A stretch of DNA of 64,000 bases, from positions 248,001 to 312,000 of the forward strand of contig NZ_FNFN01000005.1 in the NCBI RefSeq assembly GCF_900101045.1. The letters run 5' to 3'. This stretch comes from Nocardioides sp. YR527. Lineage in GTDB: Bacteria > Actinomycetota > Actinomycetes > Propionibacteriales > Nocardioidaceae. How positions within the stretch are numbered: position 1 is the first letter of the stretch; each line of letters begins with the position of its first letter. Of the stretch, positions 47,386 to 56,119 are shown piece after piece. Under the pieces are notes generated by a model that saw only the letters and a program-made list of their open reading frames with translations, searched no databases and was not told the origin of the DNA. The translations under genes and the position numbers were made by a program.

Positions 47386-47916
47386 TCAGAACAGGTGGGG
47401 CAGCGGGATGCGCAGCCCGTAGAGGAACAGGAAGTAGAACGCGGCGACCGTGACACCTGCGGTGATGATCGTGCTGCGCCAGGACTCGCCGCCGAGGAAC
47501 CTCAGCCAGACGACGCACAGCAGCAGGGAGGGGATCTCGAAGCCGATCACGGGCATCAGCAGCGCCAGTACGATGAAGGTCAGGAGGCCGACCGCGGGCA
47601 GCACGCTGGAGCGGGTGAACTTCTCGCTGTCGGTCAGCCCGCGGCCGACGACGAGCAGCGCCACGGCCATCAGGGTGATGGCGATGCTGACCACGAACGG
47701 CCACAGGCCGGGTCCGGGCTGGCGCAGGGAGCCCAGGCCGTAGCCGTAGGCGAGGACCGCGCCGCCGATGCCGACGACGAGAGCGACGAGCGCACCCACC
47801 ACCTGGTAGACCGGTCCGCCGGCCGGAGGTCGTTCCTCCTCCAGCTCATGGGCCACCTCGGCCTGGATCTCGGCCAGGATGTCCTGGTCGGGAGATGGGG
47901 TACGTTCGTCGCTCAT
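47386..47916 (-). CDS. tctB: Tripartite tricarboxylate transporter small permease (TctB)
   Basis: Small four-helix membrane subunit of 176 residues. After a hydrophilic N-terminus (MSDERTPSPDQDILAEIQ) come hydrophobic helices, among them VVGALVALVVGIGGAVLAYG, and the loop LRQPGPGLWPF that is usual for TctB. The ATG at 47916 is preferred because GAAGG lies seven bases upstream, while the ATG at 47922 is too close. It is placed between tctC and tctA. Confidence 0.9.
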   Translation of the reverse strand: MSDERTPSPDQDILAEIQAEVAHELEEERPPAGGPVYQVVGALVALVVGIGGAVLAYGYGLGSLRQPGPGLWPFVVSIAITLMAVALLVVGRGLTDSEKFTRSSVLPAVGLLTFIVLALLMPVIGFEIPSLLLCVVWLRFLGGESWRSTIITAGVTVAAFYFLFLYGLRIPLPHLF

Positions 47917-47945
47917 CGTCATGCCTTCGTCGTGTGGGGCGGGAG

Positions 47946-48941
47946 TCAGCTCGCGCCGAGGTTGAGACCGTACTGCTCGACCAGATCGGCGAACCGCTTC
48001 TTGTCCGCCTCGAGCTGGGTCACGACCTCGTCGCCGGAGATCTCCATCGGGGTGAGGCTGTTCTGCTTGTTGAAGGCCTGGTACTCCTCGGTCTTGAACG
48101 TCGCCTGCATCGCCTCGGCGATGGCGTCCTTGACGTTGTCCGGGGTGCCCTTCGGGACGGTCATGAAGCGGTACTGCGCGACCTCGACGTCGAGGCCCTG
48201 CTCCTTGGCGGTCGGGACGTCCGGCAGGTAGTCGACCCGCTCGGGACCGAAGACGCTCAGCGGGGTCAGCTTGCCGGACTCGATGTTCTCGATCGCCTCG
48301 CCGACCTGGATGCAGGCGGTGTCGACCTGGTTGCCGAGCACCGCGGTCAGGGCCGGGGCGCCGCCGTCGAACGGAACGGCCTCGGCGTCGACGCCGGCCG
48401 AGCCGTACGTCAGGCCGCAGGAGAGCTGCGCGCCCGTGCCGACGCCGGTGGTGCCGTAGGTGACCTTCTTCTTCGCGGCCTTGATGTCGTCGAGCGTCTT
48501 GAAGCCGCTCTTCGGGCCGGTGACCATGACGTAGTCGTCGCGGGAGACACCCTGGACGACGTCGAAGTCGCCGAGGTCGGTGGCCTCGTCCGCGCTGACC
48601 GCCAGCGGCGTGATGGCGAACAGGGAGGCGTTCTGGATCGCGATGGTCTGGCCGTCGGCCTCGGCCTTGGCGACCTTGTTGGCGGCGAGCGCGCCGTTGG
48701 CGCCCTCCTGGTTGATCACGGGGAAGGAAGCACCGAGCTCGTCGGAGAGGCCCTTGGAGACCGCCCGGCTGATCAGGTCGCTGGAGCCGCCGGCCGAGGC
48801 ACCGACGTACATCTCGACGTTGCCGGCGGGATACTCCTCGCCGTCCCCGCTGCCGCCGGTGGTGTTGGAGACTCCGCAGGCGGAGAGGGCCAGGGCCGCG
48901 ACGCCGGCGGTCGCGGCGAGAAGGTGGGTGGTCGTACGCAT
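47946..48941 (-). CDS. tctC: Tripartite tricarboxylate transporter substrate-binding lipoprotein (TctC/Bug)
   Basis: Binding protein of 331 residues with a lipobox (LALSACGVS), anchored outside the membrane. Bug-family features are NVEMYVGASAGGSSDLISRA, VINQEGANGALAANKVAKA, VTYGTTGVGTGAQLSCGLTY and ALTAVLGNQVDTACIQVGEA. It is first in the five-gene operon, with a TTGGAC-N18-TAGTGT promoter upstream. The co-transcribed enolase suggests an aldarate ligand. Confidence 0.93.
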   Translation of the reverse strand: MRTTTHLLAATAGVAALALSACGVSNTTGGSGDGEEYPAGNVEMYVGASAGGSSDLISRAVSKGLSDELGASFPVINQEGANGALAANKVAKAEADGQTIAIQNASLFAITPLAVSADEATDLGDFDVVQGVSRDDYVMVTGPKSGFKTLDDIKAAKKKVTYGTTGVGTGAQLSCGLTYGSAGVDAEAVPFDGGAPALTAVLGNQVDTACIQVGEAIENIESGKLTPLSVFGPERVDYLPDVPTAKEQGLDVEVAQYRFMTVPKGTPDNVKDAIAEAMQATFKTEEYQAFNKQNSLTPMEISGDEVVTQLEADKKRFADLVEQYGLNLGAS

Positions 48942-49010
48942 CGTTGCTCCTAGGTCCTGGTGGCCGGGCTGGTTCGTGGCAGGGGATGGCCCGACGTCGT
49001 GTGACCACCG

Positions 49011-49040
49011 ACACTAAGAGTCTTAGCGATACCGGTCCAA
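49011..49040 (-). promoter_or_regulatory. Promoter of tctC with an overlapping palindrome
   Basis: Read on the minus strand, TTGGAC (49035-49040) and TAGTGT (49011-49016) are 18 bases apart. CTAAGA-G-TCTTAG (49014-49026) is a perfect palindrome over the -10 side, between tctC and the divergent LysR gene. It may be the LysR site or a separate operator. Confidence 0.5.
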
Positions 49041-49094
49041 GCCCGTTTCGGCATAGAGTGTTCCACCTGGTGCATCGTGGTCTACTCTGGCCTG

Positions 49095-50006
49095 ATGATC
49101 ACGCTCGACCAGGTGCGCTCTTTCGTGGCGGTCGCCGAGGAGCTTCACTTCGGCCGGGCCGCCGAGCGGCTTCGGATGACGCAGCCGCCGCTGTCGCGAC
49201 AGATCCAGAAGCTGGAGAAGGCCGTCGGTGCGCAGCTGCTCGAGCGGGACAATCGCCGGGTCGCTCTCACCGGTGCGGGAGCGGCGTTCCTCGACGAGGC
49301 GTACCGGATGCTCAACCTGGTCGAGAGCGCCGGCGACCTGGCCCGTCGGGTGGATGCGGGTGCGGCCGGCGTCGTCCGGCTCGGCTTCACCGCGGTCTCG
49401 GCGATCTCGATCCTGGGGCCTCTGCTGCGCCGCCTCACCGTCGAGCTCCCGGATGTCGAGGTGCGGCTCTCCGAGCGGGTCACCCTGGCGCAGGTCGACG
49501 GCATCCGCCACGGCGAGATCGACATCGGCCTGGCCCGCCCGCCCTTCGACACCGAGCTGCTCTCCTCGAGGGTCATCTCCCGGGAGCCGCTGATGGCGGT
49601 GCTCCCGCAGGGCCACCCCCTGGCCGAGATCGACCGACCGCTGACCCCTGAGGACTTCGAGGGCCAGCCCGTCATCGGCTACCACCCGCAGCAGTCCCGC
49701 TACTTCCACGAGCTCTCCGTACGCTTCCTGGCCAACGCCCACCCCCGCATCGAGCAGCGCGTGCACCAGGTCCTCACCGCCATGCTCCTGGTCTCCGCCG
49801 AGCGTGGTGTCGGCTTCGTCCCGGTCTCGGCCAGCTCGCTGCAGGTCGAAGGCGTCGTCTTCCGTCCGATCGAGCACGGCGGCGGCGACACCCGTCTCGA
49901 CAAGGACCCGGAGCGGCCCGTTGAGCTTCACGCCATCTGGGCTCGAGGGTCTGTCAGTCCGGTCGTACGGCGGGTTCTCGACGCGATCATCGAGATGAAT
50001 CGCTAG
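49095..50006 (+). CDS. LysR-family regulator of the tct/enolase operon
   Basis: LysR-type regulator of 303 residues starting MITLDQVRSFVAVAEELHFG, with RMTQPPLSRQIQKLEKAVGA as the recognition helix region. The C-terminal sensor domain includes EIDIGLARPPFDTELLSSRV and LLVSAERGVGFVPVSASSLQ. It is divergent from tctC across 150 bases that contain a promoter and a palindrome, so it probably activates tctCBA-usp-enolase in response to the transported acid. Its stop lies seven bases before the first copy of the hairpin element. Confidence 0.9.
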   Translation: MITLDQVRSFVAVAEELHFGRAAERLRMTQPPLSRQIQKLEKAVGAQLLERDNRRVALTGAGAAFLDEAYRMLNLVESAGDLARRVDAGAAGVVRLGFTAVSAISILGPLLRRLTVELPDVEVRLSERVTLAQVDGIRHGEIDIGLARPPFDTELLSSRVISREPLMAVLPQGHPLAEIDRPLTPEDFEGQPVIGYHPQQSRYFHELSVRFLANAHPRIEQRVHQVLTAMLLVSAERGVGFVPVSASSLQVEGVVFRPIEHGGGDTRLDKDPERPVELHAIWARGSVSPVVRRVLDAIIEMNR

Positions 50007-50012
50007 GGGACT

Positions 50013-50174
50013 GGCCGCCGACCCGTTACGGATGGTGTTCTCGACGGCTCCCGGAGTCAAGGACGGCCTGCGGCCGCCGGCTTCGCCGGTCGCCTGCGGC
50101 GATCCTTGACACCGGGATCCGTCGAGAATTTTGGCTGGCTATCGGGTCGGCGGCGGGGTGTGGCGCGGGGTCCT
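50013..50174 (+). repeat. Hairpin element, left copy (inverted partner at 52001-52170)
   Basis: About 162 bases related, in inverted orientation, to 52001-52170. Shared blocks include GGCCGCCGACCC, GGTGTTCTCGA, GTCAAGGAC, CGCCGGCTTCGCCGG, TTGGCTGGCTATCGGG and TGTGGCGC. The core (50038-50128, 91 nt) folds into an outer stem of about 26 bp with two mismatches, starting TTCTCGACGG. It encloses three short hairpins, two with GCC-TGC-GGC and one with CCGGC-TTC-GCCGG. Together with the right copy it brackets the DUF222/HNH gene. Confidence 0.9.
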
Positions 50175-50542
50175 TTGGCTGCGTACGGGCTTGGGAGCTG
50201 GGGCCGGCGCGTCCTCGAGGAGGAAGGTCTCCTGGTGCTTTTACAAGACGATGACATCTTGTGAAAGCTTCACAAGCGGGCCAGGGATATGGGCGTCGAC
50301 GACGCCGGTAGCCGGCGGCTCGCGTGGGCGGACGGGCAGGGTCATGAGCTGTCGACGAGTACACCGCCCGGCAGGACTGCCAGATGCAGCGGGCCAGACC
50401 AGGCCCGCACACTCCGCGAAGACCCCGGACCTGGCCGCCGCATCGCAGCGGCGGCAAGACACGACACTGCGCGAGAACTCAGATCAGCGAGCACAGCATG
50501 GGCTCAGACGAAGACACGCACGGCAGCGCAGGCCGCCCCGGA
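50175..50542. other. Gene-free stretch with dyads between hairpin element and DUF222 gene
   Basis: No recognisable protein or RNA gene. ACAAGA...TCTTGT (50243-50262) and CTTGTGAA-AGC-TTCACAAG (50258-50276) are overlapping perfect inverted repeats in a locally AT-rich patch, resembling an operator or origin-like site. Open frames here have unusual composition for this genome and no family features. The rest looks like decayed or non-coding DNA inside the bracketed element. Confidence 0.55.
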
Positions 50543-51817
50543 TCAGCAGCCAGTCAGGGCGCGCCGAGTGAACCGGATCCGGCCGTCCGGTAGTCGCTCA
50601 TATCCGTAGTTGGGGTCGTGGATCCGGCGATGGTCGCTTGCGCATAGCAAGACCATGTTCGCCAGATTCGTGAGGCCGCCTGCGGACCACGGCTTCAGGT
50701 GATGGGCCTCGGTCCAGGCTGCTGGTGCGTCGCAGTCTTCGGCCTGACAACACTTGTCTCTGAGCCGGAGTGCTCGGTGTTGGACCGGATACGCCAACCG
50801 GGCGGTACGACCTAAGTCGAGGATCTCGGAGTCGGTGCCCAACACCACCGGGACCAGGTCCGCGTTGCACGCCATCCGGCGGGCCTCCGCGGCGGTGATC
50901 TTCTCCCCGTCGAAGCCCAGGGCGGCGGTGCCGAGGTCCTTGCGGAGATCCTCCACGCTCATGGTGACGAACACCGTCGTCGCGTGGCCACCATGCCGGG
51001 GCAACTGGTCGACGTCGTAGGTCTCGACCACCCGAGCGAAGGCTTGGCCCAGGAGCCGGTCGTAGGGTGCTTTGCGGCCTTTGTCCTCGGCCGAGAGCTT
51101 CCGGGGCTGGGCCAGGGAGTCCAGCAGGGTGCGGAGCCGCAGCCCGACCGCACGCGAGACCCGGGCGTGGATGTCGATGGTGCCGTCGCCGTTGTCGCGT
51201 GACTGGAAGAAGGTGCGCCGTTGGGCGTGCTCCTCTTCCCGCTGGAGTGCTTTGGCCTCGGCGGCCTCGAATCGCTCCGGGTCGATCTCCGCGAGGATCC
51301 GTTTGCCGACGATCTTCAACTCGTTCGCCGTCAACCGAGTCGCATAGTCGACCAGCAGCTTCTCGGCGAGGATCAGGTCCTCGACGCTGGCGGCCGGGTC
51401 GTTCTCGATGGCGTCGAGGGCCTGGGTGATCACCCGGGCCTTGTCCTGGGACACCACACCCTCGGCCAGGCCGTAGGCCACGAGGTCGTACTTGGTCACC
51501 GCGGCCGCGAGCTTCACCTGCGAGCGGGCGACTGCCTTGTCCACGAGGAGCTCGGTCCGCATCCACCCGGAGGCGTCCTTCGCACCCGTCTCCTCGGCGA
51601 TATCGCCGGCCGTGGCGAGCACCCGCAGCTTCAGGGCGGCCTGTTGGGCTTGGAGCTTCTCCAACCGCTCCAGCAGGTCCTTCTTCTGCCCGGTGCGCCA
51701 ATAGACAGGGTCGGAGGCGAGGAGTTCTTCGAGGGCGGTCTCGATGGCGGCCAAGGCAGCCTCGATCGCATCACCGGGGTTGGTGCCCCAGGGGTCGATG
51801 TCGCGGCCGAGACTCAT
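50543..51817 (-). CDS. DUF222/HNH endonuclease domain protein (13E12-repeat family)
   Basis: Protein of 424 residues with an N-terminal helical DUF222 domain (KKDLLERLEKLQAQQAALKL, ASGWMRTELLVDKAVARSQV) and a C-terminal HNH nuclease. The nuclease reads CCQAEDCDAPAAWTEAHHLK, WSAGGLTNLANMVLLCASDH and RRIHDPNYGY, with zinc Cys pairs and the His-Asn-His core. The family is the multicopy 13E12 group of mycobacteria and relatives, nicking or cutting DNA of unknown target. GAAGGAG precedes the ATG at 51817. The gene sits between inverted copies of a structured element and splits the aldarate genes. Confidence 0.9.
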   Translation of the reverse strand: MSLGRDIDPWGTNPGDAIEAALAAIETALEELLASDPVYWRTGQKKDLLERLEKLQAQQAALKLRVLATAGDIAEETGAKDASGWMRTELLVDKAVARSQVKLAAAVTKYDLVAYGLAEGVVSQDKARVITQALDAIENDPAASVEDLILAEKLLVDYATRLTANELKIVGKRILAEIDPERFEAAEAKALQREEEHAQRRTFFQSRDNGDGTIDIHARVSRAVGLRLRTLLDSLAQPRKLSAEDKGRKAPYDRLLGQAFARVVETYDVDQLPRHGGHATTVFVTMSVEDLRKDLGTAALGFDGEKITAAEARRMACNADLVPVVLGTDSEILDLGRTARLAYPVQHRALRLRDKCCQAEDCDAPAAWTEAHHLKPWSAGGLTNLANMVLLCASDHRRIHDPNYGYERLPDGRIRFTRRALTGC

Positions 51818-51849
51818 CGCTGCCCTCTCCTTCAGAGGTGTGCTGTGAT

Positions 51850-51907
51850 GGGTCTGATTCTACGCTTTTTGCGCCGGTCCGACCATCTATTTTCCCTAAT
51901 CAGACCC
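51850..51907. promoter_or_regulatory. 10-bp inverted repeat flanking the DUF222 gene promoter region
   Basis: GGGTCTGATT (51850-51859) and AATCAGACCC (51898-51907) are perfect inverse copies 38 bases apart, in the AT-rich leader about 33 bases upstream of the DUF222/HNH start. The arms could bind a regulator, possibly the encoded protein, or pair in RNA around the promoter. Confidence 0.55.
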
Positions 51908-52000
51908 AGTTTTCGCGGCGAGCGAACGACGTCGCTTCTGTGGATGATAAGTGGCCCGAAGGGCCACCCTCACACCCATCAACCTCACCCCTCCCGAAGC

Positions 52001-52170
52001 AGGATTCCGCTGCGCCACACTCGGGCCGCCGCCCCGATAGCCAGCCAAATCTTTTCTCGATCTGGTCCGGAGTCCAGGACCGCCGAAGGCGGCCGGCGAA
52101 GCCGGCGCCCGAAGGGCGTCCTTGACGCCGGACCAGATCGAGAACACCCTCCAAGCAAGGGTCGGCGGCC
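52001..52170 (-). repeat. Hairpin element, right copy (inverted partner at 50013-50174)
   Basis: Inverted relative of the left copy. Its core (52054-52144) is also exactly 91 nt. The outer stem has 17 perfect pairs at its base (TTCTCGATCTGGTCCGG), then further pairs with three mismatches, and encloses three hairpins with TTC or GAA loops. Five outer-stem positions differ from the left copy on both arms together, keeping the pairing. A flanking GCCAGCC block and TGCGCCACAC match the left copy inverted. Sequence between this copy and the KdgD gene (52171-52317) shows nothing else recognisable. Confidence 0.9.
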
Positions 52171-52317
52171 CACACCAGCAAAGAAGAACCTCCCAATGTG
52201 ATGCCCCCAAAGCATCACTAGATTCAAATTCGGGCTTGGACAAGCATCATCGAACGTTCATAACGTGATGGTCACCACCTTCCCCCTCCGCAACCCACCA
52301 CCTGAAGGACGTGACTC

Positions 52318-53232
52318 GTGACCGAGTACAGCCCGACCGACCTGGCCGCCCAGCTCAAGAGCGGGCTCCTCTCGTTCCCGGTCACCCATTTCAACGAGGA
52401 CCTCGAGTTCGACGAGGCGGGCTACCGCAAGCACCTGAGCTGGCAGGCCGAGTTCCCCGTCGCGGGTCTCTTCGCCGCGGGCGGCACGGGCGAGGGCTTC
52501 TCGCTGAACCCGGAGGAGACCGACCAAGTCGTACGGGCCGCTGTCGACGAGGTCGCGGGGGCCGTGCCGGTGCTGGCGCCGGCGACGGGCAGCACCGCCA
52601 ACGCGGTGGCGCAGGCGAAGGCGGCCGAGGCCGCGGGTGCCGACGGGATCCTGCTGATGCCGCCGTACCTCACCGAGGCGGGTCAGGCCGGTCTGGTCGA
52701 GCACGCGAGCCGGGTCTGCGAGGCCACCGGCCTCGGGGTCATCGTCTACAGCCGCGCCAACGCGGTGCTGCGTGACGAGGCCGTGGCACAGCTGGCCGAG
52801 CGCAACCCCACTCTGATCGGCTTCAAGGACGGCATCGGCAACATCGAGCAGATGACCCGCACCTACGCCCGGGTCGGTGACCGGCTCATCTACATCGGCG
52901 GCCTGCCGACGGCGGAGACCTTCGCGCTGCCGCTGCTCCAGCTCGGCGTGAGCACCTACTCCTCGGCGCTGTTCAACTTCGCGCCGAAGTGGGCGATCGA
53001 GTTCTACGATGCCGTTCGTGCCCAGGACCGCGACGAGGTCTACCGTCGTCTCAACGAGTTCGTGATCCCCTACCTCGACATCCGTGACCGTACCGCCGGC
53101 TACGCCGTGTCGATCGTCAAGGCCGGCCTGGCCGCGATCGGCCGACCCGCCGGTCCGGTACGCCCGCCGCTGACGGACCTGCGCGAGGACGAGGTCGCCG
53201 AGCTGCGTGACCTGATCGCCAAGATCTCCTGA
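52318..53232 (+). CDS. kdgD: 5-dehydro-4-deoxyglucarate dehydratase
   Basis: DHDPS-fold lyase of 304 residues that dehydrates and decarboxylates 5-keto-4-deoxy-glucarate to 2-oxoglutarate semialdehyde. Family segments are [53 protein letters not shown], and the Schiff-base Lys in [16 protein letters not shown]. It starts at GTG 52318 with GAAGGA eight bases upstream. It heads the plus-strand operon kdgD-semialdehyde dehydrogenase-gudD and receives product from the aldarate dehydratases in this window. Confidence 0.94.
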   Translation: MTEYSPTDLAAQLKSGLLSFPVTHFNEDLEFDEAGYRKHLSWQAEFPVAGLFAAGGTGEGFSLNPEETDQVVRAAVDEVAGAVPVLAPATGSTANAVAQAKAAEAAGADGILLMPPYLTEAGQAGLVEHASRVCEATGLGVIVYSRANAVLRDEAVAQLAERNPTLIGFKDGIGNIEQMTRTYARVGDRLIYIGGLPTAETFALPLLQLGVSTYSSALFNFAPKWAIEFYDAVRAQDRDEVYRRLNEFVIPYLDIRDRTAGYAVSIVKAGLAAIGRPAGPVRPPLTDLREDEVAELRDLIAKIS

Positions 53233-53272
53233 CCCGACCTGCCCCACGAGACCGACCCGATAGGAAGGGAAC

Positions 53273-54766
53273 ATGAGCTACCGCTCGATCATCGCCGGAG
53301 CCGACTCCGAGCAGGCTGACGTCACCGCAGCCACCAGTGCTGCGGCAGAGGCCTTCGCCGGCTACCGCGCCACCTCCCCCGAAGCCCGGGCGGACTTCCT
53401 CGAAGCCGTCGCCGCCGAGATCGAGGGGGCCCGCGCCGAGATCGTCGAGGCGGCCGTCGCCGAGTCGCACCTGCCCGAGGGCCGGATCAGCGGCGAGGTC
53501 GGCCGCACCACCGGCCAGCTCCGGATGTTCGCCGGTGTCGTGCGACGCGGCGACCACCTGGGCGTACGCATCGACCCGGCGCTCCCGGACCGGACCCCGC
53601 TCCCGCGGGCCGACATCCGTCAGCGCCAGATCGCGCTGGGTCCGGTGGCGGTCTTCGGGGCCAGCAACTTCCCGCTCGCCTTCTCCACCGCCGGCGGCGA
53701 CACCGCCTCGGCGCTGGCCGCGGGCTGCCCCGTGGTGGTCAAGGGCCACCCGGCGCACCCGCTCACCGGCTACCTGGTCGCGCAGGCCATCACCCGCGCG
53801 GTCGAGAAGGCGGGCCTGCACGCCGGCACCTTCTCCTTCCTCCTCGACACCGACTTCAAGGGCGGCATCGAGCTCGGCCAGGCCCTGGTCGTCGACCCGC
53901 GGATCAAGGCCGTCGGCTTCACCGGCTCCCGCGGCGGCGGGCTGGCGATCGCCGCGGCCGCGGCGGCCCGGCCCGAGCCGATCCCGGTCTACGCCGAGAT
54001 GTCCTCGATCAACCCGGTCGTCGTCCTCCCCGGCGCGCTCGAGGGTGACGTCGACGCGCTCGCCACGGCGTACGTCGGCTCGCTGACCCTCGGCTCCGGC
54101 CAGTTCTGCACCAACCCCGGCCTGCTCTTCCTCCCGAAGAGCGACGCGGGTGACGCCTTCCTGGCCGCTGCCGGCCGCGCCACGGCCGAGGCCGTCGGCG
54201 CGACCATGCTCACGACCGGGATCGCCAAGGCCTACGAGGCGGGCACCGAGAAGCTCCGCGCCACCGACGGTGTCACCGTCGTCGGCGAGGGCACCGCCGG
54301 GGAGACCGACGCCCCCGCGCCCCAGATCGTCGAGGCCGCCCGCCTGGCCGGCGTGACCGACGAGGTCTTCGGCGCATCCGGCGTCGTGGTCCGCTTCGAC
54401 TCGGTCGAGGAACTGCTGCCCAGCCTGGCCTCTCTCGAGGGCCAGCTCACCGCGACCGTCCACGCCACCGACTCCGACAACGAGGCGGCCGTGCAGGTCG
54501 TCTCCGCCCTCGAGGTCAAGGCCGGCCGCATCCTCTTCAACGGCTGGCCCACGGGCGTCGAGGTGGGCCACGCGATGGTCCACGGCGGCCCGTTCCCGGC
54601 CACCTCCGACTCCCGCACCACCTCGGTCGGCAGCCTCGCGATCGAGCGCTTCCAGCGCCCGGTCGCCTACCAGGACGTACCTGCCGCCCTCCTCCCGGAG
54701 GCCGTACGCGACGACAACCCGTGGCACCTCGCCCGCCGGATCGACGGCGAGCTGCAGCTGCCATGA
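53273..54766 (+). CDS. 2-oxoglutarate semialdehyde dehydrogenase
   Basis: NAD(P)-dependent aldehyde dehydrogenase of 497 residues that makes 2-oxoglutarate from its semialdehyde, the last step of the oxidative aldarate route. It belongs to the 2-oxoglutarate-semialdehyde type rather than generic [75 protein letters not shown] with Glu, and [13 protein letters not shown] with the catalytic Cys. GGAAGGGA precedes the ATG. It overlaps gudD by four bases and follows kdgD by 40. Confidence 0.92.
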   Translation: MSYRSIIAGADSEQADVTAATSAAAEAFAGYRATSPEARADFLEAVAAEIEGARAEIVEAAVAESHLPEGRISGEVGRTTGQLRMFAGVVRRGDHLGVRIDPALPDRTPLPRADIRQRQIALGPVAVFGASNFPLAFSTAGGDTASALAAGCPVVVKGHPAHPLTGYLVAQAITRAVEKAGLHAGTFSFLLDTDFKGGIELGQALVVDPRIKAVGFTGSRGGGLAIAAAAAARPEPIPVYAEMSSINPVVVLPGALEGDVDALATAYVGSLTLGSGQFCTNPGLLFLPKSDAGDAFLAAAGRATAEAVGATMLTTGIAKAYEAGTEKLRATDGVTVVGEGTAGETDAPAPQIVEAARLAGVTDEVFGASGVVVRFDSVEELLPSLASLEGQLTATVHATDSDNEAAVQVVSALEVKAGRILFNGWPTGVEVGHAMVHGGPFPATSDSRTTSVGSLAIERFQRPVAYQDVPAALLPEAVRDDNPWHLARRIDGELQLP

Positions 54767-56091
54767 CCGCCATCACGACTATCGCCAAGGTCGAGGTCGT
54801 CCCCGTAGCGGGCCACGACTCGATGCTGCTCAACCTCAGCGGCGCGCACGCGCCGTTCTTCACCCGCAACATCGCGATCCTCACCGACTCCGAGGGCCGC
54901 GAGGGTGTCGGCGAGGTCCCGGGCGGCGAGCCGATCCGCCGCACCATCGAGGAGGCCGCCGAGCTGCTCGTCGGGCAGCCGGTCACCCGCTACCGCACCC
55001 TGCTGCGCCAGGTCGCGGAGCGCTTCGCCGACCGCGACGCGGGCGGTCGCGGGGCCCAGACCTTCGACCTGCGTACGACCGTCCACGCCGTCACCGCGCT
55101 GGAGTCCGCCCTCCTCGATCTCGCAGGTCAGGCGCAGGGTGTTCCGGTCGCCGAGCTGCTCGGCGACGGGCAGCAGCGCGACTCGGTGCCGATGCTCGGC
55201 TACCTCTTCTACGTCGGCGACCCCGACAAGACCGACCTGCCCTACCTGCGCGAGCCGGATGCCACCGACGAGTGGGACCGCGTCCGCAGGGAGGTCGCGC
55301 TGACCCCCGAGGCGGTCGTACGTCTCGCCGAGGCCGCCCAGGCCCGCTACGGCTTCGCCGACTTCAAGCTCAAGGGCGGCGTCCTCGCCGGTGAGGAGGA
55401 GGTCGCCGCGGTGACCGCCCTCCATGAGCGGTTCCCCGACGCCCGGATCACCCTCGACCCCAACGGCGGCTGGCTGCTCGCCGACGCCGTCCGGCTGCTC
55501 CAGGGCAAGGACGACGTGCTCGCGTACGCCGAGGACCCCTGCGGCGCCGAGGGCGGCTACTCGGGGCGCGAGATCATGGCCGAGTTCAAGCGTGCCACCG
55601 GGCTGCGTACCGCGACCAACATGATCGCCACCGACTGGCGCCAGATGTCCCACGCGATCCGCACCAACGCCGTCGACATCCCGCTGGCCGACCCGCACTT
55701 CTGGACCATGTCCGGCTCGGTCCGCGTCGCCCAGATGTGCCACGACTTCGGGCTGACCTGGGGCTCCCACTCCAACAACCACTTCGACGTCTCGCTGGCC
55801 ATGTTCACCCAGGTCGGCGCCGCCGCACCGGGGGAGATCACCGCGCTGGACACCCACTGGATCTGGCAGGACGGCCAGGGCCTGACCGAGTCGCCGCTGG
55901 AGATCCGTGACGGTGCGGTGCAGGTTCCGACCGCTCCAGGGCTCGGGATCCGGCTCGACCGCGAGCGGGTCGCGGCCGCGCACGAGCTCTACCTCGAGCA
56001 CGGGCTCGGCGTACGTGACGACGGCGTCGCCATGCAGTACCTGGTGCCGGGGTGGACCTTCGACCCCAAGCGCCCGTGCCTGGTCCGGTGA
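54763..56091 (+). CDS. gudD: D-glucarate dehydratase
   Basis: Enolase-superfamily dehydratase of 442 residues, about the length of E. coli GudD. It converts D-glucarate to 5-keto-4-deoxy-glucarate. Diagnostic segments are [20 protein letters not shown], the KxK motif in [19 protein letters not shown], metal ligands in [13 protein letters not shown] and [16 protein letters not shown], and [20 protein letters not shown], followed by [15 protein letters not shown]. The ATG at 54763 overlaps the upstream stop by four bases. It forms an operon with kdgD and the semialdehyde dehydrogenase. Confidence 0.95.
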   Translation: MTAITTIAKVEVVPVAGHDSMLLNLSGAHAPFFTRNIAILTDSEGREGVGEVPGGEPIRRTIEEAAELLVGQPVTRYRTLLRQVAERFADRDAGGRGAQTFDLRTTVHAVTALESALLDLAGQAQGVPVAELLGDGQQRDSVPMLGYLFYVGDPDKTDLPYLREPDATDEWDRVRREVALTPEAVVRLAEAAQARYGFADFKLKGGVLAGEEEVAAVTALHERFPDARITLDPNGGWLLADAVRLLQGKDDVLAYAEDPCGAEGGYSGREIMAEFKRATGLRTATNMIATDWRQMSHAIRTNAVDIPLADPHFWTMSGSVRVAQMCHDFGLTWGSHSNNHFDVSLAMFTQVGAAAPGEITALDTHWIWQDGQGLTESPLEIRDGAVQVPTAPGLGIRLDRERVAAAHELYLEHGLGVRDDGVAMQYLVPGWTFDPKRPCLVR

Positions 56092-56119
56092 GCGCGGAGG
56101 CAGCGCGAGTGTCGGCCCG

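Noticed and set aside
50289..50609. Possible small gene of 106 codons beside the DUF222 gene
   Set aside because: No ribosome-binding site, low-complexity Arg/Ala/Thr composition and no family features; it also overlaps the DUF222 3' end.
50013..52170. Conventional insertion sequence
   Set aside because: The flanks are inverted and related, but no transposase motif occurs in any frame and no obvious target-site duplication was found. The enclosed protein is a DUF222/HNH nuclease.
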